A stretch of 64,000 bases of DNA from Ceriagrion tenellum (GCA_963169105.1 OY720637.1:59728964-59792963), one strand, 5' to 3'. Shown: positions 1-11,060, numbered from the stretch's first letter. Translations and numbers: made by a program. The notes: a model not told the origin generated them from the letters alone.

Positions 1-475
1 CATCAGTGGAAGGTGTATCTTGGAAACAGACGGGCAAAATCGTGCGAAAAAGTATTAATTTTGACTCACTCTGTCACGGTGGGAACAGGAGTAGTTTAAA
101 GACCGTTCATCGAATCGTTTTCATTTATCAGCGCCGTAAGAAAATGCAGATAACACGAGCACACACGATATAAACACTCCGTAATCACGGTCCTGGTCTT
201 GTGGGAATGGCGATTTGAATAATTCAACGCAACATCACCTCGGTTATATTTTTTGTCCGTGTTCAGCTTGCGTGTCATCGACGAGGAATTATGAATCATT
301 TTGAGAACAGCTGGCCCGAATTAAGTCGGCCTCCGTGGAAATCTTAACGAATATACCTCGGCTTCCTTAAGCATCTGTTTTTTTGCACATATATCACGTG
401 GTAAAGAAGATTGTTTGATTTTTATTTTATTTAAATTTATCTTCTCTGCCCCGAATACAGCGCATTTGGCCAATT
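1..475. other. No gene recognised
   Basis: AT-rich sequence with frequent stops on both strands. I see no repeat shared with the rest of the window and no splice-framed open segment. Confidence 0.5.
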
Positions 476-479
476 TTTA

Positions 480-625
480 TCGGATGAATAATAACACCAA
501 CGTAGGAATGCAAACACCCATGCCCTGAATGGTGATAATCCAAAGAAGGCGGGATTCGAAATTGCGACCTTCGGGTTCGCAGGCGAGGACCTTACCTCTT
601 CGCCACTGGGGCCGGCAGTCGATGT
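480..625 (-). repeat. tRNA-derived SINE head
   Basis: On the minus strand the segment reads like a tRNA gene promoter. An A-box-like stretch (AGTGGCGAAGAGGTAAGG, complement of about 591-608) lies about 40 bases before a B-box-like TTTCGAATCCCGCC (complement of about 550-563). Such internal RNA polymerase III promoters mark tRNA-derived SINEs. There is no good cloverleaf, so it is not a working tRNA. The likely body continues below position 550. Related but distinct heads occur at 28.8, 52.2, 55.4, 55.5 and 61.1 kb. Confidence 0.6.
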
Positions 626-659
626 ATCGTTCTTTCGATATCTGGGATATAGCTTCGAA

Positions 660-1045
660 ATTGTAGGCGGCATTTTCATCCATGACCAGAGCCAAACGGC
701 GACTACGTTGGTCCGATCCTTACCTAAACGTCGCTGTAGTTATTGGCTACAGTGTTGATTCAGAGCTTCAACATTGGCTTTCATGATTCCATTGGTTGGT
801 TTGCTGCAGCTCTCCACTCCGCTCTCCCGTTAATTAATTGCTTCATAGGAATGAAACGTAATCTTCGGAAACTTAGTGGTATTCCATCACTAAAATTTAT
901 TATAGTTCTTCTTAGTTTAATTTGCTTAGAATATTTATTTAAGTTATTCTTCCCTTTGGAGTCCATTGATAATGATTTGACCGTTATATTCCAGCCATGG
1001 TCTTCCTGTTCTAATATAATTTTCATTTCTTTTTCAGGTATGTGC
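660..1045. repeat. Interspersed repeat F, copy 1
   Basis: This segment aligns with 4605-4885 across more than 200 bases. Shared words include CAAACGGCGACTACG, GATCCTTACCT, AACGTCGCTGTA and ATATTCCAGCCATGG. Copy 1 carries about 100 extra bases (roughly 850-950) missing from the other copy. No coding similarity is recognised. The second copy lies directly beyond the 5' side of an RTE-like fragment, so this could be a further part of that element or an independent repeat. Confidence 0.6.
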
Positions 1046-1068
1046 TGTTTTCAATTTGCTCTTGTGTC

Positions 1069-1350
1069 GCAAAATGCGTCAAGGTTAGTGTGCCTCTTCT
1101 ACTCTAAAATTATTCTTTTTTTTCTCTCTACAACTTTTTGTACAACTTCTTATTCCTCTTTCTTGCAAAATGCATCCAACTTGGTTTATCCTTTCTTCTT
1201 CTCTAAAATGATTGTACATTCCTTTCCAACTTTTTGTTCAACTTCTTCCTCTTCCTTGCAAAATGGATATATGTCAGTTGGTCCCTTCCTCTTCTCTAAA
1301 ATTATTGTACTTTTCTCTCCAACTTTTCGTACAACTTCTTATTCCTCTAT
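1069..1350. repeat. Three-copy tandem repeat, 93-96 bp
   Basis: Three head-to-tail units begin with GCAAAATG at 1069, 1165 and 1258. Each contains a CT-rich run, CTCTAAAATTATT or a variant, and CAACTTCTT. Because both spacings (96 and 93) are multiples of three, an open frame of 229 codons (743-1432, plus) runs through the array. Its predicted product is a repetitive Phe/Ser/Thr-rich string with no recognised domain, so I treat the frame as a by-product of the repeat. Confidence 0.75.
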
Positions 1351-1430
1351 TCCGATTTCAGTCCAAGAATTAGGCTTCTTGTTTCGGAAATTGATCCCGA
1401 AATCGCATGGCGTTAAATGCGATAACGCGT

Positions 1431-2375
1431 GAAACACGAAACATAAATATAATTTTTAAATCTAAAATTAATGGTATTTTTACGAAAAACTATTTTTAGG
1501 AATAAAAATTTCCGAGGAAACTGAGTGGCGATAAAATTAAGGGACCAATCAATCTAAAGGTTCCTATAAAATTCGATAGCCACGTAAACTGAAGCCAAAT
1601 TGTGCTCATTCGATTGAAATGGCGGAGCAGTCGAATCTTAGATCTGGGGAAGATGTCCAAAAATATATTGGTCGACTACCCTTTGTGAATAGTATCTGAT
1701 AATTTTATTTATTTACAGTTAAAGCATGTAGCCAGTGAAAGCTGTATTTCCTTAAAATTTATTGAAGAAATGGTGGGCTTCAGTAATTGTTTTGATTCGC
1801 GTAGTTGCAGTTGTCCCGCTTCTACTTTTGGAGCCTTTCGTCTGGCTGGTTTCGACGCTAGTATTCTCTCCACTTTCTCAACTCGCTACCATCCTAGTTG
1901 ATCCCACGTAACCAACCTATCTCCAAATCCACAACAACGCAAAAAACATTAGCAGTTGATCACCTCCCAAATAACAACATCAACAACGACATCAGTGTTA
2001 AAAAACGGAATGGATAATGGATGACTCGATTCTGCCCATTCGGGGCGTGTTATCAGCCTTTGAAAGTAGACGTAAATCAAGCGTTCGTCTTCGGGATGGG
2101 ATCTACCCGTTAGGTTTCCGCCGAAACGGGTCCCTTCTCTAAGCGGTTCCTTTAAATCTCCCCACGTAGACGAAATAAAGTAGTCGCGACTCTGGAAATG
2201 AGTGGGCGGACTAGAAGACATCTGTGGGACATCCGCGCTTTATGTTAATTCCTCTGCCTACCATTGGAATAGATCGTCTGAGGCTCCCGAGAGATGATGT
2301 GTGGGTTGCCCCCTCCTTTGAACTCTGCGGAAATTATGGATAGGAAGTACATATAGATGTTTTTACGGTATCGAT
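1431..2375. other. No gene recognised
   Basis: Mostly AT-rich, with a less AT-rich part at about 2020-2330. Only short, scattered open frames are present and no family signature was seen. Confidence 0.5.
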
Positions 2376-3175
2376 ATGTCGGTATTTATCCGATGCACCG
2401 TATTATATTCGTTATTGAACCATAATCGGGCTCGAATTATATTTCGGCGCACATTATATTCTGGCTCGTATTGTATTCGAGACCGTATTATATTCTTGAT
2501 CGTACTATATTTGGGCTCGTATTACATTCGGAATCGTACTGTGATCAAACTCATATTATATTCGGTATCGTACTGTATTCGGACCCGTATCTCATTCGGT
2601 ATCGTTCTATATTCGGGCTCGTATTACCTATATTCAGGGTCATAATAGTTTCGGGATCGTACTATATTTGGGCTCGTATTATATTCGGGATAGTACTATA
2701 TTCGGGATCGTACCATATTCGGGTTTGTATTGCATTCGGGATCGTACTGTATTCTGGCTCGTATTATATTCGGGATCGTATCATATTCGGGCTCGTATTA
2801 TATTCGGGATCGTACTATATTCGGTATCGTACCATTTTTGGGATCTTTTCCATGAGGGATCGTACTGTATTCGGGCTCGTATTATATTCGTGATCGTACT
2901 ATATTCGGGCTCGTATTGTATTCAGGATCGACTGTATTCGGACTCGTATTACATTCGGGCTCGTTTTACATTCGGGATCGGACTATATTCGGGCTCGTAT
3001 TATGTTCGGGATCGGACTATATTCGGGCTCTTATTATTTTAAGGATCTTACTACATTCGGGCTCGTTCTATAATCGGGATTGTACTATGTTCATTCGGGC
3101 TCGAATTATTCTTGGGATTGTACTATATTCGGAATCCTACTATGTACGGATTCGTATTATATGCGGGCTAATGGG
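2376..3175. repeat. 17-bp satellite (34-bp dimer), about 45 monomers
   Basis: The array alternates two related 17-mers, TATTCGGGCTCGTATTA and TATTCGGGATCGTACTA, giving a 34-bp higher-order dimer. Individual monomers differ by one to three bases and a few carry indels, so the array is old. All three frames stay open for long stretches because the consensus lacks stops, producing pseudo-proteins of the type LYSGSYYIR. These should not be annotated as genes. The array ends abruptly near 3175 against a GC-rich island. Confidence 0.92.
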
Positions 3176-3249
3176 GTACGTACCATATAACTTTCAGTCC
3201 ATAGTCTGGAGCTCCTTGAAGATGCTGCGTGGGCTGTTCCGCGCCTCGG

Positions 3250-3735
3250 AGACGATCCCGTCGATCGAAATGGCGGGAGAAGCCGGGATTGGTGGCCGGG
3301 TAGGAAGAAGTTGGAGGCGGATGCGAGGATTTGTGTGTGTGTGTGGATGAGGAGGTGGGGGAGGAGAGGATCCCGATGGTGGGGGAAGGGGGAGGACGCC
3401 AAAGCCTCTGTGGGATAGAGGGGGGGGGGTGAGGAAGAGGGGACAAAAGCGGTCTGACGGCTCCAGGGAGGCTAGCAGTGGTGGGAAGTGGGAGGAGGCT
3501 ATTTCCCTCCCCGGAGGTGTTTTGGACCTTGGGGCACGTGCGCTTGGCGACCACCGAGCTCAGCCTCCCACCTTTTTTTTCCTCCTCCTCCTCCTAACAT
3601 CTTCCCGTCTTGTGCTTGCTTCCTCCCTCTCTCTGGGATCTTCACCCACCCTCCCACCCCACTTAGCGTCCTCTTCGTCTTCACGACGTTTTTTAAAAGA
3701 AGCTTTCCTCCGTGTGGGTAGATGCTGAACAAAAT
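3250..3735. other. GC-rich island with purine-to-pyrimidine switch
   Basis: The base composition jumps to GC-rich. The first part (3290-3510) is G/A-rich on the plus strand, with a GT microsatellite at about 3331-3345 and a poly-G run near 3420. The second part (3570-3700) is C/T-rich. Open frames here are low-complexity Pro/Ser/Gly strings. It could be a CpG-type promoter region or a decayed GC-rich repeat; no gene can be named. Confidence 0.5.
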
Positions 3736-3854
3736 TGCGCAGCTAGCACTACCAGCCATTATCTACACCATTAGCTTACACTAGCTTACACTCGATTTCT
3801 TTGTGAGGTGGAACATATCATTTTTATGGCCTCTTAAGAATCAGAATTTAAAAA

Positions 3855-4560
3855 AAGTATTCTACCGGTTTTGGTAAGTTTTGCTGAATGTTAGAGAATC
3901 TCCTCCCAGTTATCTACACTTTCCGGGGCCTATCTATTCTTGTATATCCTTTTTCGCATCAGCATGCCTTCTGCCCTTCTTCATCCTGTCCATGAAACCT
4001 ATTCTCTTACTTCCTCTTCCCCGCTTGCCCAACATCCTTCCCTCTACCTCACTTTTTAGCGAACTCTTCGCCCCTTATTACACCCTCCAGCCACCTACTC
4101 TGCCGATCTCGAATTTAATTCAAAAGTTTCCTTTCCTCGCCCACCATCTCAAGCACTTCTTCGTTAGTCTTCCTTTTCGTCCACCTCACCCTCTCCAAAC
4201 TTCTCCACACCCACATCTCAAATGTCTGCAGCCTATTCTCGTCTTCATTTCTGAGCGTCCACGTTTCTGCCCCATGCAACGCTACTCTCCGTATCAAGCT
4301 CCTCACCAGCCTCTTCTTCACATCCTTACCCACTGTCCCCGTCATCAACTCTCTTCGATTACTAAACGCCTCCTCAGCTAGTGCTATTCTCTTCCTTATG
4401 TCTTTGCTACAATGACTGTTTTCTTCTAGTGTACTACCTAAGTAATTAAAATGCTCTTCTTGCTCGAGTTTTTATCCTCCAACTTTAATCACCAGCCTCG
4501 CTTTCTTTGTCCTAGAGAATATCATTAATTTTGTTTTCTCATGGTTATTAGATAGCCCAA
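3855..4560 (-). pseudogene. RTE-like non-LTR retrotransposon, 3' end of reverse transcriptase frame
   Basis: Read on the minus strand, this encodes the C-terminal part of a LINE polyprotein. Near 4530 comes KTKLMIFSR, then HFNYLGSTL, IRKRIALAEEAF, VALHGAETWTLRNEDENRL and TFEMWVWRSLERVRWT, then KTNEEVLEMVGE (4115-4348 is open). These are the hallmarks of the region after the RT core in RTE-type LINEs. The frame is broken by several stops and by a frameshift near 4100. The element terminates at about 3855 with the sequence CCGGTAGAATACTT (minus strand), which is shared with 10.83 kb and 18.69 kb. It is a 5'-truncated dead copy. Confidence 0.85.
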
Positions 4561-4599
4561 TTCAATGATTCGATATCTCTTCGCTGCTAGATTAAGTAT

Positions 4600-4885
4600 T
4601 CATGCGGAAATTGCATCCGTGAACAAAGTCAAACGGCGACTACGTGAGTCGGATCCTTACCTGAACGTCGCTGTAATTATTAACCACAGTGTTGATTCTG
4701 AACTTCATCATGGGCTTTCATGATTCTTTTGGGTGGTGTCCTGGGGCTCTCCACTACATTAATTAACTGCTTCATTATTCTTGATTTACACGTTCTTTGA
4801 TAAAAATTTGACCAATATATTCCAGCCATGGCCTTCCTTTTTTAAATCACATTCATTTCTCTTTCCTGTATAGACCCTTTTAAGT
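4600..4885. repeat. Interspersed repeat F, copy 2
   Basis: Diverged copy of the sequence at 660-1045, in the same orientation, lacking the central 100-base segment. See the copy 1 entry for shared words. It starts about 40 bases beyond the RTE-like fragment. Confidence 0.6.
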
Positions 4886-5339
4886 TTACTATTGTTTCGC
4901 CGAAGTAATGCTTCGCCTCTAGACGAAGTATTCATTTGGCATTGTTTGATGAAGCGTGATGCTTTACCAGTCTATGCAAAATCAGTTGGCACAGTCTCGG
5001 GCGAAACTGTGTGTTTTATGAACGAATGCAAATAGTTTGGGGCGAAGCTGTTGAATGCGCAAGTTTTCCACATTGATTCTGTATCCGTTTGCGAAAAGCG
5101 ATGTATGCCATCGACGGAATCAGTTCGTGTATGAACGACAAGACCCGTATGAAATGGCTAAAATTGGGGAGACTTGTTAGGAATATTTTTTTTGGGGTTT
5201 TTAGGAACAAACCAATGTTATGAAAATTAAGAGAAAAATTCCCCTCGATAAAGACTAAGGGACATATAGAGAAGCTGGAACGAAATATGAAACGTAAGAG
5301 TTAGCAAGGAAATTAAAATGTTGTTGACAGAGAGAGTAG

Positions 5340-5378
5340 TTGATAGGGGAAATCGATGACTGGAGTCAACCAATCTTA
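5340..5378 (+). repeat. Possible RTE-like 3' terminus
   Basis: The words GTCAACCAATCTTAAGG match the 3' end of the second RTE-like subfamily (37.99, 53.94 and 61.75 kb), where they encode Val-Asn-Gln-Ser-stop. Only about 40 bases can be matched. The next element starts within the last bases. Confidence 0.35.
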
Positions 5379-6066
5379 AGGCGGGTTTACACATGAAAAT
5401 TGGCTGCTACAGAAGTAGCGAGTGTAGCGATATCTCGAATCGTATCGCCACTCGGAGGGCATCGTTCGGCGTACACATTACTTCCAAAGAAATGGATGAC
5501 GGGGTAAAAAACAATGAATATGGTAATTACGAAAATCACCTAAATTTGACGATAATGGCGTTCCTATACAGCTGTTTGAGTCCCATAGGCATTCGTGGAT
5601 TTGATGAATTTGTAAGAATTACAATAACTATGCAATATTACGTCGACCTTAGTGCGTCAATTGTGAAAATAATAATAATTATCTAATGACAGATAAGCGA
5701 TAAAGTTTACCATAAGGGTTCTTTAGCATTTAAAATATTTTCAAGTTCAAATAAATATTTATACAAGCAACAATGAGTCATCTTCCTGCTAAGTCATTCG
5801 TTGTTTACATTGTAAATCTCCGTATGCGGACATGTGACCAAGATTCCACCGGATGCGATGCGATTTTATCGCAGAATCGATATGCTACTTGGAGGCAAAA
5901 TAGAAACCGGTCTATTTTCCTTGCAAGTAGCAACCATGGTCGATTGCCACCACTATCGACCCCTACTGCCATGGAAGTGCGTGCTTACACATCGAAGTGT
6001 CGCCTACATGCGACTTCCAAGGCTACTGTCATGAAAGTGACTTCCACGTGTGAACCAACCTTTAGA
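5376..6066. mobile_element. Candidate non-autonomous TIR DNA transposon, about 690 bp
   Basis: The left end reads TTAAGGCGGGTTTACACATG. The complement of the right end reads CTAAAGGTTGGTTCACACGTG. These resemble each other as terminal inverted repeats of about 20 bp with mismatches. Subterminal GTAGC and GTCGC words recur near both ends. Open frames inside (up to 104 codons) show no transposase signature, so it would be non-autonomous. The superfamily is not assigned. Confidence 0.5.
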
Positions 6067-6069
6067 ACA

Positions 6070-6775
6070 TCGAATAGCAAATTATAATGACTCTTCGTGC
6101 GATCGAGTATCGAAACATATACTCTGTGAACGATCGGCAACAGCTGTACATTGTAGTTTGAGACGAGAAACATTTTGAGTATTTAATGTCCGTGATGGTT
6201 GCGGTAAATGAAAATTTTAATGTTTTTGCATCCGTGCGCGCTTTCTTGGGTGGAATGCGTCTTTGCACTAGCGAATACATTTACATCTTCATATGACCCT
6301 TCAAGCCACCTCAGGGGTGTTTGGCAGGCAGGATTCAAGCAAAAAATGGGGGCCTAACAAAGAGCTCTACTTGGTGCTGATGAGCAAATAATTTTTTGGG
6401 AGTAATTCAAACGTGGAACGAACGCTCTGTGTGCAAGTCATTTGATTCAACAGAGCAGGCCATTCGTGCGCGAAGTTGTTTATCTTGTCTCTTCGTCATA
6501 CCAATCCCTATTTTTCCCATGATTCGTTTCGTCGGCCCTCTCGCTGCGTGTGTTAGAGATGTTTGTTGTTTAAATTCTTAACGGATGATTTAATTTTAAA
6601 TGGGTGGTAGATGAGGCCACGAGTATTCGCTCTGCACGGCCAGTAGTTGAAATGCTTTTAAGAACCGCAGGCATAAGCAGATAGAGAGGATCTACTTGTA
6701 CCCGAAATCGCATAGATGAATTCACCGAATAAGAGTAAGTAGCTGTTTTTTCGTACGGGACGATTTCCTCGCAAT
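6070..6775. other. No gene recognised
   Basis: Mixed-composition sequence with short open frames up to 92 codons. No shared repeat was detected until MITE C begins near 6779. Confidence 0.45.
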
Positions 6776-6778
6776 AAT

Positions 6779-7294
6779 ATCCAGTTGCAGGAACGACGCA
6801 TGTATTCCAATTGCCATGGCAACCATTCAATAAGTTTTGCGGAAACATTAGGTAAGTTTATTGGTTTCATGACTTACGCCATGAGTATTGCATGAGCACG
6901 CCATAAGTGTTGCACAAACATTCAATAAATTCATTGGTCTCATAACTTATGGTATGGAGTTATGAGTTCCATAAATAGGCAAGATGGTGGATGCGCTATG
7001 AACCGCTTGGAGACTTAATTACTCGATAAAAGAATTGTTTTTGAGACAAATAACCATTTTGTTTGCTCTTACTGACAAATTATCATGTGCATTAGCAATT
7101 ATTCATAGGCAAAACTTTCTTAAATTTTATCCGGCGGTAGAAAATAAAATAAAATATTTGAAGCTATTTACTATTGGTAAATAAGTCATGTAACCAGTAG
7201 ATGTGTTACTGCAACCCGAATATGTTTGTGTGATCTATAACTTCATTGATCTCATAACTATTGATTCTATAACTAAATGTTCTTGCAACCGGCC
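6779..7294. mobile_element. MITE family C, copy 1
   Basis: Copy 1 aligns along its length with 22062-22494. The ends are imperfect inverted repeats: CCAGTTGCAGGAAC at the left, and GGCCGGTTGCAAGAAC as the complement of the right end. Subterminal words for 'ataacttatgg' and 'attccataac' recur in inverted orientation. This copy has an extra block near 6870-6930 and an A-rich insertion near 7140. It has no coding capacity. The TIR plus short length fits a MITE; the superfamily is unknown. Confidence 0.7.
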
Positions 7295-7514
7295 ATAAGT
7301 GAGTTACCCATGCAGTTCCCTGTTTCGCTTGCCGCGGTATCAAGCGCATATGTACCGCCACGTCGTACCCCGCTAGTTAAGTCACAAAGTGTCCTAGGAG
7401 AACATTTCGTTCAATTACTCTATTTATGCGGTGGTAATAAGCAAATATGCCGTTATAGAAATGTTATCACTAGTGAAAAAAGGATGCATAGTTTCACGCA
7501 AATCTCTTATTAGA

Positions 7515-7877
7515 CAAAAATCGCTCCTTCAGAACGGAAGGTTTTTTTTAGGGGTTCCTGAAATAATTTCTGCGTCGACAATATGAATAAGTTTAAGAAA
7601 TAGTTGAGAAAACATACAGACCACACACTGTTAATACTCTGACAAGATCTAATCGTTAGTGTTAGAAATTCCTCCTTTTTTTAAAAAATAAGGTCTCCCT
7701 GGAGTGCATACAAGCACCATTTTCCATGTAAAATGGCTGGTATTTTTTTGGCATATACCTCGGAAAGTAGTTAGTTGAGGGGCTGATGTTTAACTTTGGA
7801 AGGGTGAGATATTTTTATTTAAAATGGGACTAAATTAATTGATTTCTAGGTGAAATGACTCGCAAAAACTACCTTAA
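7515..7877 (-). mobile_element. MITE family A, truncated copy
   Basis: Minus-strand copy of the TTAA-ended element described at 27254-27927. It preserves the words for TGGAGTGCAT, AAAATGGCTGGTAT, GGGGCTGAT and GGTGAGATATTTTT. The TTAA end lies at 7874-7877. The other end is missing. Confidence 0.75.
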
Positions 7878-7879
7878 GG

Positions 7880-8465
7880 GTGCTTCATGCTTTAGTAAAA
7901 GACGATATTTCGTCTTGTCTCTCCATTTATGTATTTCCTTTGGTTTTTCCCGGCTCTTTTTCAATACTGAAGTCCTGCCGGCTTTGAATATGCCTTTGAT
8001 TTATCCAACCACTTCAAAGGGTGATCAACCACATCCGTGCATCAGATTGCGCAAGTGAATGCATCTCTTGAAAATCCTCCGTCGTCGATGCGCTCATCAC
8101 CTACCCTCGATTCAGCCCTCCTGCCAAGTCATCTTCCTTGAGTCAACCACCCACAATCCACCCATTTCTTACCTTACCCTTGCCAAGCTCATCCCTTCAC
8201 TTAAGTCGCCGTGCAATGTTCCGTGGCCAACATCAGCCCCTCTCCATCCATCCACGTCTTTCGATGCGTCCGCCGGCTTTACGTGCGCGCACCGGATGCA
8301 CGGAGCGTCACGGTGTAGGATCCGATGAAATCGATCGCTTCCACCTAAATATCTCCTCATGATGCGAACATGGTTGAATTGATACATACACCAACCCTTT
8401 CCCCGGGAGATTTCGAACAAGCGCTTCTCCTTTTCTCTCTTTCCGCGATCGATTTCAAGTTCATG
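7880..8465. other. No gene recognised
   Basis: C/T-rich from about 8080 to 8290, with overlapping low-quality open frames (up to 99 codons) on both strands. None has a recognisable domain. Confidence 0.4.
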
Positions 8466-8468
8466 CAT

Positions 8469-8708
8469 CTGCGAGCTTCCCGTTTTCGTAAATTACGTCT
8501 ACGAGAGATCGGCTACGGAATCGCGGATCCAATACCTTAATTGGACGCAAATGGTGGTTCTTAGCAACAGCAACAACAACAACAGCAACTGCGAACTTCC
8601 CGTTTTCGTGAATTCCGTCGACTACGGATCGGCCGTGGACTCGCGGATCCAATAACATAATTGGACGCAAATGGTGGCTCTTAGCAACAGTGAAAACAAC
8701 AACATTGC
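8469..8708. repeat. 120-bp tandem duplication
   Basis: Two units start at about 8469 and 8589. Both contain CTTCCCGTTTTCGT, TCGCGGATCCAATA, AATTGGACGCAAATGGTGG and CTTAGCAACAG. The first unit ends in a CAA microsatellite. The period is exactly 40 codons, so a minus-strand frame runs through both units, but nothing suggests it is expressed. The internal TAATTGGACG is unchanged between copies, which implies a fairly recent duplication. Confidence 0.85.
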
Positions 8709-9025
8709 AACGGCAAAAATTGTTCGCTGAACGGGAGTTTTCGGTGGCGTGCCGCCGTTACGTAGATTGGATTTTCGCTATCGGTCTCTTTATAAAAAAA
8801 CAGCTAATGCGTTGATATTATAGATAACGGAAGAAGTGAAAAAGTTCAGCGTGTGAGGAAACCTCACTGTTCGGAATGGGAGTTCCCTCATGGTACGTGA
8901 TGGATCGTGGAAGCAGTCAAAACTGGGTTCTCTTTGGTTTATTCGGGAGGCTGATCTGACTTTCGAGTTATGCTGGGTTCGGAGCATATTTTTCTCAACA
9001 TTTCTCTCGCGTTGGAGCGAGCGTC

Positions 9026-9505
9026 TTAAGGTGGCTGAAGCACGAATCGTGAGTCGTAGAGTGCAATTTTTATAACTTTTCAAGTAAGTCGATAAAAAAT
9101 TGGACCACTCTTCAACTAAGTACATACATGTATACATCGGAAATAACCATACGTGTTGTAATATAAATGATGCAATAATTATATTTAAAAATTTTCCTCT
9201 GAATTCAAGCTTTTTTATGTCTTGGGTTTACGGCGCGGAATTCGAAATTTAAGTGAAAAACCGTAAGTAAATATATGTTTTGTATTCGACATTAATGCTT
9301 AAAATATAATATAAACCATAATAATATTATGAAACGCATGTTTTTGCGCTTAAGAGAAAATATGCACACACGTCATCGAATTGTTTCGAACTATGTGACA
9401 AGAGCCGTAAGGCTACGCGTTAAAAATAGCATTTAAATTGCCAGGAAACTTAATCGGTGTCATGCAATTTTTTTCTAATCAATCTAAGCATATTACTAAT
9501 TACAC
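9026..9505. mobile_element. Repeat family B, copy 1
   Basis: Aligns with 21493-21985 over about 480 bases. It begins at a TTAAGG and shares AAATGATGCAATAATTATATTT, the GGCGCG word, and a late block with 'aatcggt' followed by 'gtgcatttttt'-like sequence. It has no coding capacity. The TTAA at the start resembles family A ends, hinting at the same target preference, but the internal sequence differs. Confidence 0.65.
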
Positions 9506-10285
9506 TGAAATCGCCAATCGTTCGTTGTTGCACCACGTGACTCCTTAGTTACGTGATCGAGATTACGTAGTGCGGTTTCAGGCACAATCCCCCAAGAGCG
9601 ACGTCATCCCTCCATTGGTTCGCTCCTGAAGATGTTCGCCCCAACGCGAGTGAAACGCTGAGTCGCATATCTGCTTCAATCGCAGCATAAGCATCCACGA
9701 ACAAATGCGAAATCATACACTAAAGATCATGCTTGGGTGTGTAATTAAAACGTCTTTTAAACGTTTTATTTGATCGAAGTAGCGTGAAAAATTCAGCGGA
9801 AAGGCGACGCTGTGAAGACATTCGGTGGTTTGGTGGTTCCATGGGTCACGGAATGGGGTATTACTCATTGCTGATCCTTGCGAACAGCACTTGGTTTACG
9901 CTATTTTGCCCAGACGCACCGTTCGACGCTTCAGTGCTTTTATGAGCACTTCGGTAGGTCATCTGATGAAGCATCATGTCTCGGAAATTAGTGTTCGGCT
10001 TGGTGGTGCACGGCAATAGGCATCGTTTTTTTGACCGAGGGCAAGGTTCTTACGCTCCGAACTGAGTATCTAATGGCCTCACCTGTTGTCGTCTCAGTAC
10101 TTAATAAGTGAGCCCCTGGGCGTGACTTAAACCACGACCATCCTCGACGGCTTGCTCTCGCTCTCTAGCGAGAAGCCCCAAGGAAAAGTTCCTTTCGTGG
10201 AGTTTTAGTCATGAATGTCCTATGAGCTCCCATTTGTTACGGGAGCATGCGATTCATTGAACTTTGAAAAAGTCAGAGAGGAGAG
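9505..10285. other. No gene; holds a hammerhead-like motif
   Basis: No gene recognised. At 9629-9661 lies CTGAAGATG, a possible 5-bp stem (TTCGC/GCGAG), then TGAAACGC, which resembles the core of fold-back elements further on. Around 10150-10180 there is a small CTCGCT/AGCGAG hairpin. Confidence 0.4.
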
Positions 10286-10289
10286 CGAA

Positions 10290-10384
10290 AAGTATTTATG
10301 CCGGTACTTAAGTACACGTACAATATTCCAACGCGTACCTCGGGTTCAGTCACCGTATTTGTCGAATTTCTCACCATGAATGCG
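10290..10384 (+). promoter_or_regulatory. Candidate promoter and nine-base coding first exon
   Basis: A TATTTAT word (10293-10299) is followed by TCAGTC (10346-10351), which fits the arthropod initiator consensus. Next come a good start context, CTCACCATGA, with ATG at 10376, and after three codons a GTAAGG donor at 10385. Insect cuticular-protein genes commonly have this layout, a start codon plus a few codons before a first intron. The spacing of TATTTAT to the initiator (about 55 bases) is too long, so that word may not be the TATA box. No second exon was identified. This is inference from architecture only. Confidence 0.25.
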
Positions 10385-10826
10385 GTAAGGTTTCGATATT
10401 TATGAATTCTTGCGCTGTGCGCAAACCGGCCAGGAACGTTTACATTAGAATAGATGTTAGAGCTCAGATGCTAAGGTTGCTAAGGACGCTTCACTTCGCC
10501 CCTCATTCTGTCAATATATAAGTGAGTTGTTTAAAATATTGTTGCTACGTAGAGAAAAATAAAGATGGCACTACTGTTTGTTTATAGTATCGACTTTCAA
10601 GACTCCCCATTGATGTAAACGCACTGAAGGATGATATTTTCATAGCACCTAACCGATAAATACTTTACTGGTCCCAGCTACATAATGCTATACGTATATT
10701 AGGGAATTTAAATATTTTATTAATAAAGTTTGGTGTTCGTTTGTTGCTCTTGTTAATACACCTAATGTATATGGCCAACTTCGCATTTTTCGAGGCAGCT
10801 AAAATAATAAATTGTTTTAATTTTTT

Positions 10827-11060
10827 AAGAAGTATTCTACCGGTAAAGGTAGGTTTTATTGAATTTCAGGGAGTCTCCTCCTGGTTTTCTAAACTTTCTG
10901 GGGCCTATCTCGCTCAAGTACATCATTTTCCGACTCGGCATACAATCTTTAATTCTTCATCCTGTCCATGAAAACTATTCTCTTTCTTCCCCCTTCCCCG
11001 CTAGCCCAACATCCTTCCCTCTATCACTTTTGAGCAACCCATCGCTTCTTCTTCCAAAGA
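10827..11060 (-). pseudogene. RTE-like LINE, 3' end fragment
   Basis: Minus-strand match to 3855-4080. Shared words on the plus strand are TATTCTACCGGT, GGGGCCTATCT, TTCATCCTGTCCATGAAA, CTATTCTCTT and CCAACATCCTTCCCTCTA. This is the last coding stretch and 3' end of the RTE-like element, with nothing of the RT core left. Both copies begin at the same AGTATTCTACCGG, which identifies the true 3' terminus. Confidence 0.75.

Noticed and set aside
743..1432. 229-codon open frame
   Set aside because: Runs through a tandem array and a dispersed repeat; no domain or splice evidence.
2110..2140. Hammerhead-like GAAACGGGTCC
   Set aside because: No CUGANGA element or stem II upstream on that strand.
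2376..3042. Long plus-strand frames rich in LYSGSYYIR
   Set aside because: They arise entirely from the 17-bp satellite; all frames are open and the peptide just mirrors the repeat.
4987..5010. Second LINE fragment near 5.0-5.2 kb
   Set aside because: The minus-strand frame 5016-5210 has no reverse-transcriptase motif.
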